Program-made: the position numbers and the translations under genes
Notes under the pieces: model-generated
What the model was told of the DNA's origin: nothing
Database searches by the model: none
The model's input: only the letters and a program-made list of their open reading frames with translations
Part shown: piece by piece, positions 53,862 to 61,511 of the stretch
How positions within the stretch are numbered: the first letter of the stretch is position 1
How the letters are laid out: each line of letters begins with the position of its first letter
NCBI GenBank assembly: GCA_963601185.1
Contig: CAVCEE010000014.1
Span: 8,336 to 72,335 of the forward strand
Origin: Limisoma sp963601185
GTDB lineage: Bacteria; Bacteroidota; Bacteroidia; Bacteroidales; Muribaculaceae
DNA length: 64,000 nucleotides
Direction of reading: 5' to 3'

Positions 53862-54425
53862 CTACTTGCAGTCCTTATCCCAGTATTTTTCCTCTATCTG
53901 GTTGTGGATATTGTTGAAGCGGCCGAGCACAAAGAAATAGTCGCTCAACCGGTTGAGATAGGTCAGCACATTGGGGTCAACCTTCACCTCGCGGTCGAGC
54001 GTAACCACGCGGCGCTCGCAGCGGCGTGCCACGGTGCGGCAGATGTGTGCGCGCGACGAGATTCGGCTGCCGCCAGGCAACACGAAGTTATGCAACGGCG
54101 GCAATTCGGAGTCGAGCAGGTCGATGTGGTGCTCAATCTTCTTTATGTCGTCGTCGTCGAGTCCCGGTGCGGGTGCACCCGGTGCGGCTTCAGTGGCAAG
54201 ATATGCCCCTATGTTGAACAGTTTGTTTTGGATTACTTTCAGAAAATCTTTTGTTTCCGAAGGAATATTGTGGAGGTTGTCCAAAAGCCCGATATGAGCA
54301 TTCAGTTCGTCAACCGTTCCGTAGGCTTCCAGACGCACATCGTCCTTGTTCACCCGTTTTCCGCCAACCAGCGAGGTCGTTCCCTTGTCGCCTGTCGCTG
54401 TATAAACAATGCTTTTTCTTACCAT
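53862..54425 (-). CDS. Cob(I)yrinic acid a,c-diamide adenosyltransferase (PduO-type)
   Basis: 187 residues. Transfers the adenosyl group of ATP to cob(I)alamin, giving coenzyme B12. The ATP loop YTATGDKGTTSLVGG (8-22), EAYGTVDELNAHIG (33-46) and the signature RTVARRCERR (about 130-139) are typical of the PduO class of five-helix bundles. It starts 4 bp after the LOG gene and belongs to the rnr-LOG operon. There are no other cobalamin genes nearby. Confidence 0.94.
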   Translation of the reverse strand: MVRKSIVYTATGDKGTTSLVGGKRVNKDDVRLEAYGTVDELNAHIGLLDNLHNIPSETKDFLKVIQNKLFNIGAYLATEAAPGAPAPGLDDDDIKKIEHHIDLLDSELPPLHNFVLPGGSRISSRAHICRTVARRCERRVVTLDREVKVDPNVLTYLNRLSDYFFVLGRFNNIHNQIEEKYWDKDCK

Positions 54426-54429
54426 GATA

Positions 54430-54969
54430 CTACAGTTTTAGTTGGTCAATCATCTGCAATGCCTCCTCGGCGCTGCCGGCAATCTTCACGAGGTCAACCG
54501 CACGCTTCTCGGCAAGTCCGAGCCCTACAAACGCCTGCAGTTGCTGGTAGAGACTGTCGAACACTCCTTCGACATTGACTAATATAATGCTTTTCTTCGT
54601 GATTTTGTTCACTGTCAACACTGCCAGCGTACTCATCACCTCATCTATCGTGCCGATACCTCCCGGAAGTGCCACAAACACCTGTCCCAGTTCAATCATA
54701 CGCGCCTTGCGCTCGGCAAGGTCGATGGTGTAGAGCATCTCGTCGACCACTGGGTCGGACAGTTGGCGAAACACTTCGGGTATCACACCCGTCACGGTTG
54801 CGCCGTTGGCCTTGGCGGTTGCCGCAAGCACATGCATCTGCCCTGCGTTCGAGCCGCCGTACACGAGTCGAGCCTTGCGCTCGCCAATGCCTCTGCCAAG
54901 GGTCTTGACAGCCTCCTCGAAGGTCGCATTCAAGTTTGTTTTGGATGATAAGTATACTGTTATGTTCAT
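54430..54969 (-). CDS. LOG family protein (TIGR00730-type nucleotide phosphoribohydrolase)
   Basis: 179 residues. Rossmann-like fold of the LOG/lysine-decarboxylase-like family. The signature PGGIGTIDE (102-110) and the upstream GGSNAGQM (38-45) bind the nucleotide, with Arg87 and Lys88 in AERKARM. Members hydrolyse nucleoside 5'-monophosphates to base and ribose phosphate. It starts 15 bp after rnr and ends 4 bp before the adenosyltransferase gene. The physiological substrate here is unknown. Confidence 0.92.
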   Translation of the reverse strand: MNITVYLSSKTNLNATFEEAVKTLGRGIGERKARLVYGGSNAGQMHVLAATAKANGATVTGVIPEVFRQLSDPVVDEMLYTIDLAERKARMIELGQVFVALPGGIGTIDEVMSTLAVLTVNKITKKSIILVNVEGVFDSLYQQLQAFVGLGLAEKRAVDLVKIAGSAEEALQMIDQLKL

Positions 54970-54984
54970 TTGTCAAAAATCTCT

Positions 54985-57291
54985 TTATTTCGCTTTCTTC
55001 TGCGATTTCTTTGCCTTCTTGGAGTCTTTCTTCTTGCCGCCTTTCTTGGCTGAAGTCTTTTTCTCCGACTTCTTCGCAGATTTTTTCGGCTTCTTTGCCG
55101 GCTTCACCACGTCGCCGTTGTGGTTCATAGTAGTCGCCTCGGCAGCCTTGTCGGCTTCGTTGCCAACGATGGCAAAGTCGAGTTGCTTCTTGTTGAGGTC
55201 GGCGCGTGCCACCTGCACAGTGAGTTTGTCGCCAAGTTGGTATACGCGCTTCTTGCGGCGACCAATGAGGCAGTAGTTCTTTTCGTCAAACTCGTAGTAG
55301 TCGTCGTCGAGGTCGCGGATTGGCACCATACCTTCGCATTTATTCTCGTCGAGTTCCACATAGATGCCCCACTCCGTAACGCCCGACACCGAGCCTTCGT
55401 ACACCTTGCCGAGACGGTCCTTCATAAATTCGACCTGCTTGTACTTAATCGAGGCGCGCTCGGCATTGGCTGCCAACTGCTCCATCTCCGAGGAATGCTT
55501 GCACTCTTCCTCAAGTTTCTCGCGGTTTACGGCACGGCCTCCGCTGAGATACTTGTCGAGCAGACGGTGCACCATCATGTCGGGATAGCGGCGAATTGGC
55601 GAGGTGAAGTGGGTATAGTAGTCAAACGACAGGCCATAGTGCCCGATGTTGACTGTCGTATAGATTGCTTTCGCCATTGTGCGGATAGCGAGGATTGAGA
55701 GCATATTCTCTTCTGGCTGACCTTTCACTTTGGAAAGCATCTTGTTCAGCGAACTGTTGATATCGGTGCGTTTGCCTTTGATTTTTACCTTATAACCGAA
55801 GCGACTGGCTATCTCGGCAAAGTTGGTCATACGGTCAGGGTCTGGATTGTCGTGCACACGGTAGACAAACGGTTTCGGCTTCTTGCGTCCGCCAGGGTTG
55901 CCCACCACCGTTGCCACCTGCTTGTTGGCAAGGAGCATAAATTCCTCAACGAGTTTGTTGGCATCCTTCGACACCTTGAAGTACACGCTTATCGGGTGTC
56001 CGGTCTCGTCGATTTCAAATCGCACCTCAAAGCGGTCAAAGTTCACCGATCCGTTTTCGAAGCGGCGCTTGCGCAGTATCTTTGCCAGACGGTCGAGCGT
56101 AAGCACCTCCTCGGCGTAGTCGCCCTTGCCAGTCTCGATGATTTCCTGCGCCTCTTCGTAGGTAAAGCGGCGGTCGCTCTTGATTACCGTCTTACGGATG
56201 CGGTAGTCGATTATATTGGCATCATCGTCCATCTCGAAGATGCACGAATATGCGAGTTTCTCTTCATTCGGACGCAGCGAACAGATGCCGTTGCAGAGTC
56301 GTTCCGGGAGCATCGGCACGGTGCGGTCCACAAGATACACCGAGGTGGCGCGCTTCTCTGCCTCCTTGTCGATTACCGAGCCTGGCTGCACATAGTGGGT
56401 CACGTCGGCGATATGCACACCAGCCTCCCAGTGTCCGTTGGGCAGTTTGCGGAGCGACAATGCATCGTCAAAGTCCTTGGCGTCACGCGGGTCGATGGTG
56501 AATGTGGTCACACCACGCATATCCTCGCGCTGGGCGATGACCTCCGGGGTGATGCCTGCACCAATCTTGTCGGCGGCAGCCTCAACGTTTTTCGGATAGA
56601 CGTAGGGCAATCCGTATTCGGCAAGGATGGCGTTCATCTCCGAATTGTTCTCGCCTGTGCGACCGAGTATATCGATTACCTCACCTGTCGGGTTCTTGTC
56701 GTCGTCGTTCCACTCCACGATGCGCACGATGGCTTTGTCGCCAGTCTCGCCGCCCTTAATTTTGCCCTTGGGAATGAATATGTCGCAGGCAAGGTATTTG
56801 CTGTCGGTCACGAGGAAGGCAAACGTTTTGCTCACCTTCAGCGTGCCGATAAACACTTGCTCTTTTTTCTCAAGAATCTCAAGCACGCGAGCCTCTGGGT
56901 CGCAGCCTTTGCGCTGGGCGCACAAGTGCACTCTAACGCGGTCACCGTTGAGGGCGTGCTTCGAATTGCGTTCGGCAACAAAGATCGGCATCTCTGCCCC
57001 ATCGACAACCACGCTGTTCTTGCCGTTGCCACGGCGCACAAACGTGCCTTCCGCCGAGGTGGAAATCTCCGAGGCCTGGTATTTGCCAGGGACGAGTTCC
57101 AACAGATAACCATCGCGGGTCAAGTCGTCGAGGATGTCGGCGATGAGATACTGGTTGGAGCGGCCACTAACCCCAAGTTCAACGGCAACCTGCTTATAGT
57201 TGAACGATTCTTTATTGTGGCTGTTGAAGAAATCCACCACAAGGCTCTTGAGGTCGGATTTCTTTACCGGTTTATTCTTCGATGTTGCCAT
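54985..57291 (-). CDS. rnr: Ribonuclease R
   Basis: 768 residues. 3'-5' exoribonuclease of the RNB family. An N-terminal winged-helix region (about 10-75), cold-shock domains (about 80-230), the RNB catalytic core with DPRDAKDFDDALS (Asp cluster, near 270-282), an S1 domain (about 625-710: GKVYEGSVSGVTEWGIYVEL) and a very Lys/Ser-rich tail (about 730-768). The tail is expected in RNase R and helps bind structured RNA. First gene of an operon with the LOG and adenosyltransferase genes, divergent from a sugar transporter gene. Confidence 0.96.
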   Translation of the reverse strand: MATSKNKPVKKSDLKSLVVDFFNSHNKESFNYKQVAVELGVSGRSNQYLIADILDDLTRDGYLLELVPGKYQASEISTSAEGTFVRRGNGKNSVVVDGAEMPIFVAERNSKHALNGDRVRVHLCAQRKGCDPEARVLEILEKKEQVFIGTLKVSKTFAFLVTDSKYLACDIFIPKGKIKGGETGDKAIVRIVEWNDDDKNPTGEVIDILGRTGENNSEMNAILAEYGLPYVYPKNVEAAADKIGAGITPEVIAQREDMRGVTTFTIDPRDAKDFDDALSLRKLPNGHWEAGVHIADVTHYVQPGSVIDKEAEKRATSVYLVDRTVPMLPERLCNGICSLRPNEEKLAYSCIFEMDDDANIIDYRIRKTVIKSDRRFTYEEAQEIIETGKGDYAEEVLTLDRLAKILRKRRFENGSVNFDRFEVRFEIDETGHPISVYFKVSKDANKLVEEFMLLANKQVATVVGNPGGRKKPKPFVYRVHDNPDPDRMTNFAEIASRFGYKVKIKGKRTDINSSLNKMLSKVKGQPEENMLSILAIRTMAKAIYTTVNIGHYGLSFDYYTHFTSPIRRYPDMMVHRLLDKYLSGGRAVNREKLEEECKHSSEMEQLAANAERASIKYKQVEFMKDRLGKVYEGSVSGVTEWGIYVELDENKCEGMVPIRDLDDDYYEFDEKNYCLIGRRKKRVYQLGDKLTVQVARADLNKKQLDFAIVGNEADKAAEATTMNHNGDVVKPAKKPKKSAKKSEKKTSAKKGGKKKDSKKAKKSQKKAK

Positions 57292-57327
57292 AAATACGTC
57301 TTTTCGTCTTCTGTTTACACTATATTA

Positions 57328-57370
57328 TGCAAAATTAATAACATTCCGCGGGATTTTGCCTAATTTTGCA
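57328..57370. promoter_or_regulatory. Symmetric divergent promoters of rnr and the sugar transporter
   Basis: TGCAAAATTA (57328-57337) and TAATTTTGCA (57361-57370) are perfect 10-bp inverted copies. Each contains a -7 box TAATTTTG: on the - strand at 57330-57337 toward rnr (leader about 32 nt), and on the + strand at 57361-57368 toward the transporter (leader about 14 nt). Confidence 0.6.
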
Positions 57371-57387
57371 CAGAAAAAGCAGATACA

Positions 57388-58581
57388 ATGAAGAAAGCGG
57401 AAGCATTGGTTGAAAGGAAATATCTCGCGACGTTCATTCTTATCACGTCGTTGTTTTTTATGTGGGGATTCGCCCACGCAATCCTCGATGTGCTCAACAA
57501 GCACTTCCAGGAGGTGTTGGAAATGACGAAGACGCGGTCGGCGCTGGTGCAGGTGATGCTCTACACCGGCTACTTCACTATGGCTATCCCTGCCGGACTC
57601 TACATCAGCCGCCGGGGCTACCGTGCCGGAGTGATTTTGGGACTGGTGCTCTACGGCATCGGCTCACTGCTGTTCATCCCGGGCGAATGGCTGATGTCGT
57701 TTAAGTTTTTTCTGTTTTCGCTGTTTGTCATAGGCTGCGGACTCACGTTCCTCGAAACGTCGGCAAATCCGTATGTCACCGAACTCGGAGCACGCGGCAC
57801 GGCGGCGGCGCGCCTCAACCTGGCGCAGTCGTTCAACGGGCTTGGCTCTATGTGTGCGCCTGTGATTGGCGGATGGCTCATCTTCCGCGACAATGCATCG
57901 GTGGCGTTGCCATATATGGGCTTGGGCATCCTCGTGCTCGCGGCGGCGGTAGTGTTCACGCGTGTCCGTCTGCCGGAAATCCATGAGGAGGACGATGCCG
58001 TGGGCAACAACCAGATGCAAAAGGTGTCGCTCGCGCGCAACTTCGCATTCGTGTTCGGCGTGTTCGCACTCTTCTGCTACGAAATTTCGGAGATTTCAAT
58101 CAACAGTTTCTTCATCAACTACGCCACCGACGGCAACTGGTTCGACAAGCCTACCGCCACGACTCTGCTGTCGTTCGGCGGACTGCTGCTGTTTATGGTG
58201 GGCCGCGTGGTGGGCTCGTTCGTGATGAGTCGGGTGAAGGCTGAAATTGTGCTAGCCATCTGCGCCACCGCCACGGTGATTACCACGGCACTTGTGGTTG
58301 CCGACTTAGGTGCGGTATCGATGGGTGCGTTGATTGCGGGCTATTTCTTTGAGTCAATAATGTTCCCTACCATATTTGCCATCTCGCTGAAAGGACTCGG
58401 CGACAAGACCAAGCGTGCGTCGTCGTTCTTGATGATGACCCCGGTGGGCGGCGCTGTCGGTCCTTGGCTGATGGGCTGGGCTGCCGATGCCAACGGTATG
58501 GTGCTGTCGTTCATCGTTCCGCTGGCTGGCTTCGTTGTGGTATGGCTCTATTCTATGTTTACTCTTAAAAAATCGAAATAA
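57388..58581 (+). CDS. FucP/GluP-type sugar:H+ symporter (MFS)
   Basis: 397 residues with 12 membrane helices. Family of fucose and glucose/galactose permeases: FFMWGFAHAILDVLNKHFQE near the start, LFVIGCGLTFLETSANPYVT (about 111-130) and LNLAQSFNGLGSMCAPVIGG are the usual blocks. Imports a hexose or deoxyhexose. Its stop codon overlaps the argB start by one base (TAATG), so the two are coupled although their functions differ. Confidence 0.9.
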   Translation: MKKAEALVERKYLATFILITSLFFMWGFAHAILDVLNKHFQEVLEMTKTRSALVQVMLYTGYFTMAIPAGLYISRRGYRAGVILGLVLYGIGSLLFIPGEWLMSFKFFLFSLFVIGCGLTFLETSANPYVTELGARGTAAARLNLAQSFNGLGSMCAPVIGGWLIFRDNASVALPYMGLGILVLAAAVVFTRVRLPEIHEEDDAVGNNQMQKVSLARNFAFVFGVFALFCYEISEISINSFFINYATDGNWFDKPTATTLLSFGGLLLFMVGRVVGSFVMSRVKAEIVLAICATATVITTALVVADLGAVSMGALIAGYFFESIMFPTIFAISLKGLGDKTKRASSFLMMTPVGGAVGPWLMGWAADANGMVLSFIVPLAGFVVVWLYSMFTLKKSK

Positions 58582-59357
58582 TGAAACAACATCTCACCAT
58601 AATCAAAGTTGGCGGCAAAATAGTGGAAAACCCTGCGTCGCTCAACGCTCTGCTCCACGATTTCGCAAAGGTTGAAGGCCGCAAACTGCTTGTCCATGGC
58701 GGTGGTCGCTCTGCCACTCAGATGGCTGAACGATTGGGCGTGGAGACCAAGATGGTCGACGGCCGTCGCATCACCGACGAGAAGATGCTCGAAGTGGTCA
58801 CGATGGTCTACGGCGGACTGGTGAACAAGGGCATCGTTGCCGGACTCCAGGCTGAGGGCGTCAACGCCATCGGACTTACGGGTGCCGATATGGGCATCGT
58901 CCTCTCCGACAAGCGTCCGGTCAAGACTGTTGATTATGGTTGGGTGGGCGACGTGCGCCGTGTCAACGCAGAGGCAGTCTCCACGCTCATCGAAAGCAAC
59001 TGCTGTCCGGTAATCGCTCCGCTTACACACGACGGCAAAGGCCACATGCTCAACACCAACGCCGACACGATGGCGGCTGAGATGGCAAAAGCCCTGGCAA
59101 AGACCTACAACGTAACGTTGATGTACTGCTTCGAGAAAGCGGGCGTACTCGCCGACGAGAACGACGACAACAGCCTCATCCCCACCATTACCCCGGTAGT
59201 GCTCGCCGACCTTAAGGCGCACGGCGTGGTGACCGGCGGAATGCTACCTAAACTCGACAACGCCATGGCATGCGTCGAAGCCGGTGTAGAAACCGTAGTA
59301 ATCACCCGCGCCGACCACATCGCCGACCCCTACGCCGGCACCAAAATCTGCCTCTAA
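58581..59357 (+). CDS. argB: Acetylglutamate kinase family (N-acetyl- or N-succinylglutamate kinase)
   Basis: 258 residues. Second step of arginine synthesis, phosphorylating the gamma-carboxyl of acylated glutamate. KVGGK (9-13) and HGGGRSATQM (39-48) bind ATP and substrate; VDGRRIT and NTNADTMAAEMA are conserved. Arginine synthesis in Bacteroides fragilis runs through N-succinyl intermediates (succinylornithine transcarbamylase), so the true substrate may be N-succinylglutamate. It is separated from the other arg genes and co-transcribed with a sugar symporter. Confidence 0.92.
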   Translation: MKQHLTIIKVGGKIVENPASLNALLHDFAKVEGRKLLVHGGGRSATQMAERLGVETKMVDGRRITDEKMLEVVTMVYGGLVNKGIVAGLQAEGVNAIGLTGADMGIVLSDKRPVKTVDYGWVGDVRRVNAEAVSTLIESNCCPVIAPLTHDGKGHMLNTNADTMAAEMAKALAKTYNVTLMYCFEKAGVLADENDDNSLIPTITPVVLADLKAHGVVTGGMLPKLDNAMACVEAGVETVVITRADHIADPYAGTKICL

Positions 59358-59440
59358 AACAACCCCAAATGGTTGCACTTTAAAAGCCGAATAACATACG
59401 AAACATTTGTATCAGTCCTCACACAATCTGACACAAAAAA

Positions 59441-59569
59441 AGCGCAGACCGACTATTGTCCGATCTACACTCTGAGGCCGAGAGAATTTCTGTAGGGTAG
59501 CTACCCTACAGATGGCTCGGTGTGCGCTGAGGCGGAATAAAACAAACGGCTCATAGCCTCTTCTGCGCT
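59441..59569. repeat. Nested inverted repeats in the intergenic region
   Basis: Outer arms AGCGCAGA (59441-59448) and TCTGCGCT (59562-59569). Middle arms CCGAG (59478-59482) and CTCGG (59516-59520). Innermost is a perfect 22-bp palindrome (59490-59511) with half-site CTGTAGGGTAG. No reading frame fits. It could be a structured RNA, the 3' end region of argB or a small mobile element. The whole gap 59358-59724 holds only this and a -7 box. Confidence 0.6.
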
Positions 59570-59659
59570 AATGGCGCAAGTAAAAATCACGGGGAAGGCA
59601 GTCTCTTTATTCGCGTTAACAATATTTAACTAGGGGGGTAATAAAATGCGCAGTTTATT

Positions 59660-59667
59660 TATCTTTG
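59660..59667 (+). promoter_or_regulatory. -7 box of the fimbrial operon
   Basis: TATCTTTG, an exact TAnnTTTG, 57 bp upstream of the ATG at 59725. No TTTG at the expected -33 distance, so an activator may be needed. Confidence 0.5.
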
Positions 59668-59724
59668 CGCTTACCAAAGAAAATAGACACGCTTGTAAAA
59701 TAGACACACCTATCTTTAGTGAAA

Positions 59725-60417
59725 ATGCGCACCATACGCTATATCATATTATCAATGTTTCTGCTTTGGGGCATAGTGGTTTCCCATTCGCAGGAAAGCG
59801 GCACGGCGATTGTGATCAGCCACAATTACCGTATGGATAGCGTGCGAGTCAACGACATTCCCGAGAATGTAAAGACCGAGCCACTGGAGCACATCTATGT
59901 AAAGACCAACGGTGTCGGGTGGATGATGGGGGTCACCAACATCGCAGCCGAAATTGATTTGACAGAACATTGGACAGCCTCATTGCCTCTCTATTGGTCT
60001 GGGTGGAACTATTTCAAATCGACTCTAAAATTCCGTACCGTAACAATTCAACCAGAGGTTCGCTATTGGCTTCTGTCGGAGAACAACAACGGGGTATTTG
60101 TCGGTGCGCATCTCGGACTCGGCTGGTACAACTTTGTCCTCGACGGAGACTATCGCATCCAGAACCACGGAGGCCACAGTCCGGCGTTCGGCGCAGGCAT
60201 AGGCGCAGGCTATCGTATGCCTGTCGGCTGCAACAAGCGGTGGCGGGTGGAATTCTCGTTGGGCATAGGTGCATACAGTGTGCACTACGACAAATTCGAC
60301 AACCACAGAAACGGGCTTTTGGTGGAAAGCAAGAGGAGGGCGTGGTTTGGCATTGACCAGTTGGCTGCCTCGGTTGTCTACACGTTTGACTTGGGGAGGA
60401 AAGGAGGTGCACGATGA
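59725..60417 (+). CDS. DUF3575 domain-containing outer-membrane protein
   Basis: 230 residues from the ATG at 59725; a GTG two codons earlier is possible. Signal peptide (about 1-23, ending HSQ). The mature part has alternating strands (LTEHWTASLPLYWSGWNYF, FRTVTIQPEVRYWLL, VFVGAHLGLGWYN), as expected for an 8-stranded outer-membrane barrel of the DUF3575 family. In Bacteroidales these genes usually precede FimB/Mfa2-type fimbrial genes, as here. The end overlaps the next start by 4 bp (ATGA). Confidence 0.85.
   Translation: MRTIRYIILSMFLLWGIVVSHSQESGTAIVISHNYRMDSVRVNDIPENVKTEPLEHIYVKTNGVGWMMGVTNIAAEIDLTEHWTASLPLYWSGWNYFKSTLKFRTVTIQPEVRYWLLSENNNGVFVGAHLGLGWYNFVLDGDYRIQNHGGHSPAFGAGIGAGYRMPVGCNKRWRVEFSLGIGAYSVHYDKFDNHRNGLLVESKRRAWFGIDQLAASVVYTFDLGRKGGAR
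60401..60409 (+). promoter_or_regulatory. Strong Shine-Dalgarno sequence before the FimB-like gene
   Basis: AAGGAGGTG, nearly a full complement of the 16S rRNA 3' end, with AGGAGG 6 nt before the ATG at 60414. Bacteroidetes genes normally lack such sites. It lies inside the coding end of the DUF3575 gene. Confidence 0.6.
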
Positions 60418-61466
60418 AACGCCTGATTCCATCTCTAGTGCTTTTGACGGTCTTGGCATCGGTGGCTACAGGTTGCGTCCATGAGTTTCCCGAACTGCCT
60501 ACGGCAACCGGAGTCACCCTGCACCTGAATTTCGACACGGAGATGCCGCTGTACAAGGAAGTGACCTACGACAGCCGCGCCGCCGTCACCAAAGACGCAT
60601 ACGATGTGCGCCATATCGTCAGTGTGCATCATCTGAGTCCCGACGGCAGTTATAGCCGCACAGCCGACACGCTCATTGTGTTTACCTGCGACGACGTTCA
60701 GAAACTGGACTGCTCACGGACGTTTTCTCTACACGAAGGCGACTACAAGTTCTTCGTGTGGACGGATTTTGTCGATGAGGGTGGCAAAGCCGACAAATTC
60801 TACACGCCGTCCGATTTCTCGGAAATAATCCTGCGCGACAAGAAAGGCTACACCGGCAGTTGCGATTTCCGCGATGCATTCAGAGGGAGCGCACAGGGGT
60901 CTGTCACTATAAAACGTAACGAGATGATGGACGTTGACAACAACGTCTCCGTGACAATGAACCGTCCGTTGGCAAAATTCGAGTTCATTTCTACCGACTA
61001 CGATGAGTTTGTGGTCAACGTCTTGACAATGGAAGCGCGCAAAAAAGGTGAAAATGCAGCGAATGCCGCTGGCGACGATGCTACAAGAAGCGTGAATCCG
61101 GACGACTACCGCGTTGTGTTCCAATATGAAGGCTTCGTGCCGTGCTCCTACAATATGTTCACCGACAAGCCGGCAGACTCCTGGACGGGGGTGAAGTTTG
61201 AAAGTTCGCTGAAACCAGCCGGCAACGACGAGATGGAACTGGGGTTCGACTATGTATTTGTCAACGGTGCAGAGGCAGGAGTGTCGGTGGCGGTTTCCGT
61301 CTACAACAAGGACGGGGAGTTGGTTTCGTCCACACCTGCCATCAATGTGCCGCTCAAGCGCAGCCAACTGACCACGGTGAAGGGCAAATTCCTGACATCT
61401 ACCTCAAGCGGAGGCCTGGACATCGACCCAACCTTTGACGGGGAATACAATATCGTAATCAGATAA
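60414..61466 (+). CDS. FimB/Mfa2 family fimbrial anchor lipoprotein
   Basis: 350 residues. Lipobox ATGC (Cys21), then VHEFPELPTATGVTLHLNFD, the opening typical of FimB/Mfa2 proteins, which anchor type V fimbriae and limit their length. Two beta-sandwich domains are expected (about 30-170 and 185-350); FFVWTDFVDEGG and MNRPLAKFEFISTD are recognisable landmarks. The start overlaps the DUF3575 stop and has a strong Shine-Dalgarno site. The fimbrillin-like gene follows 45 bp downstream. Confidence 0.9.
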   Translation: MKRLIPSLVLLTVLASVATGCVHEFPELPTATGVTLHLNFDTEMPLYKEVTYDSRAAVTKDAYDVRHIVSVHHLSPDGSYSRTADTLIVFTCDDVQKLDCSRTFSLHEGDYKFFVWTDFVDEGGKADKFYTPSDFSEIILRDKKGYTGSCDFRDAFRGSAQGSVTIKRNEMMDVDNNVSVTMNRPLAKFEFISTDYDEFVVNVLTMEARKKGENAANAAGDDATRSVNPDDYRVVFQYEGFVPCSYNMFTDKPADSWTGVKFESSLKPAGNDEMELGFDYVFVNGAEAGVSVAVSVYNKDGELVSSTPAINVPLKRSQLTTVKGKFLTSTSSGGLDIDPTFDGEYNIVIR

Positions 61467-61511
61467 CAAGAGATAAGACACAATACTTTTATTTATAATC
61501 TAATTAATGTT

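Noticed and set aside
55852..57363. A 503-codon + strand reading frame opposite rnr
   Set aside because: It is antisense to a clear ribonuclease R gene, has no recognisable domain, and its composition (many Val, His, Leu, Ala) is that of a mirror frame of a GC-rich gene.
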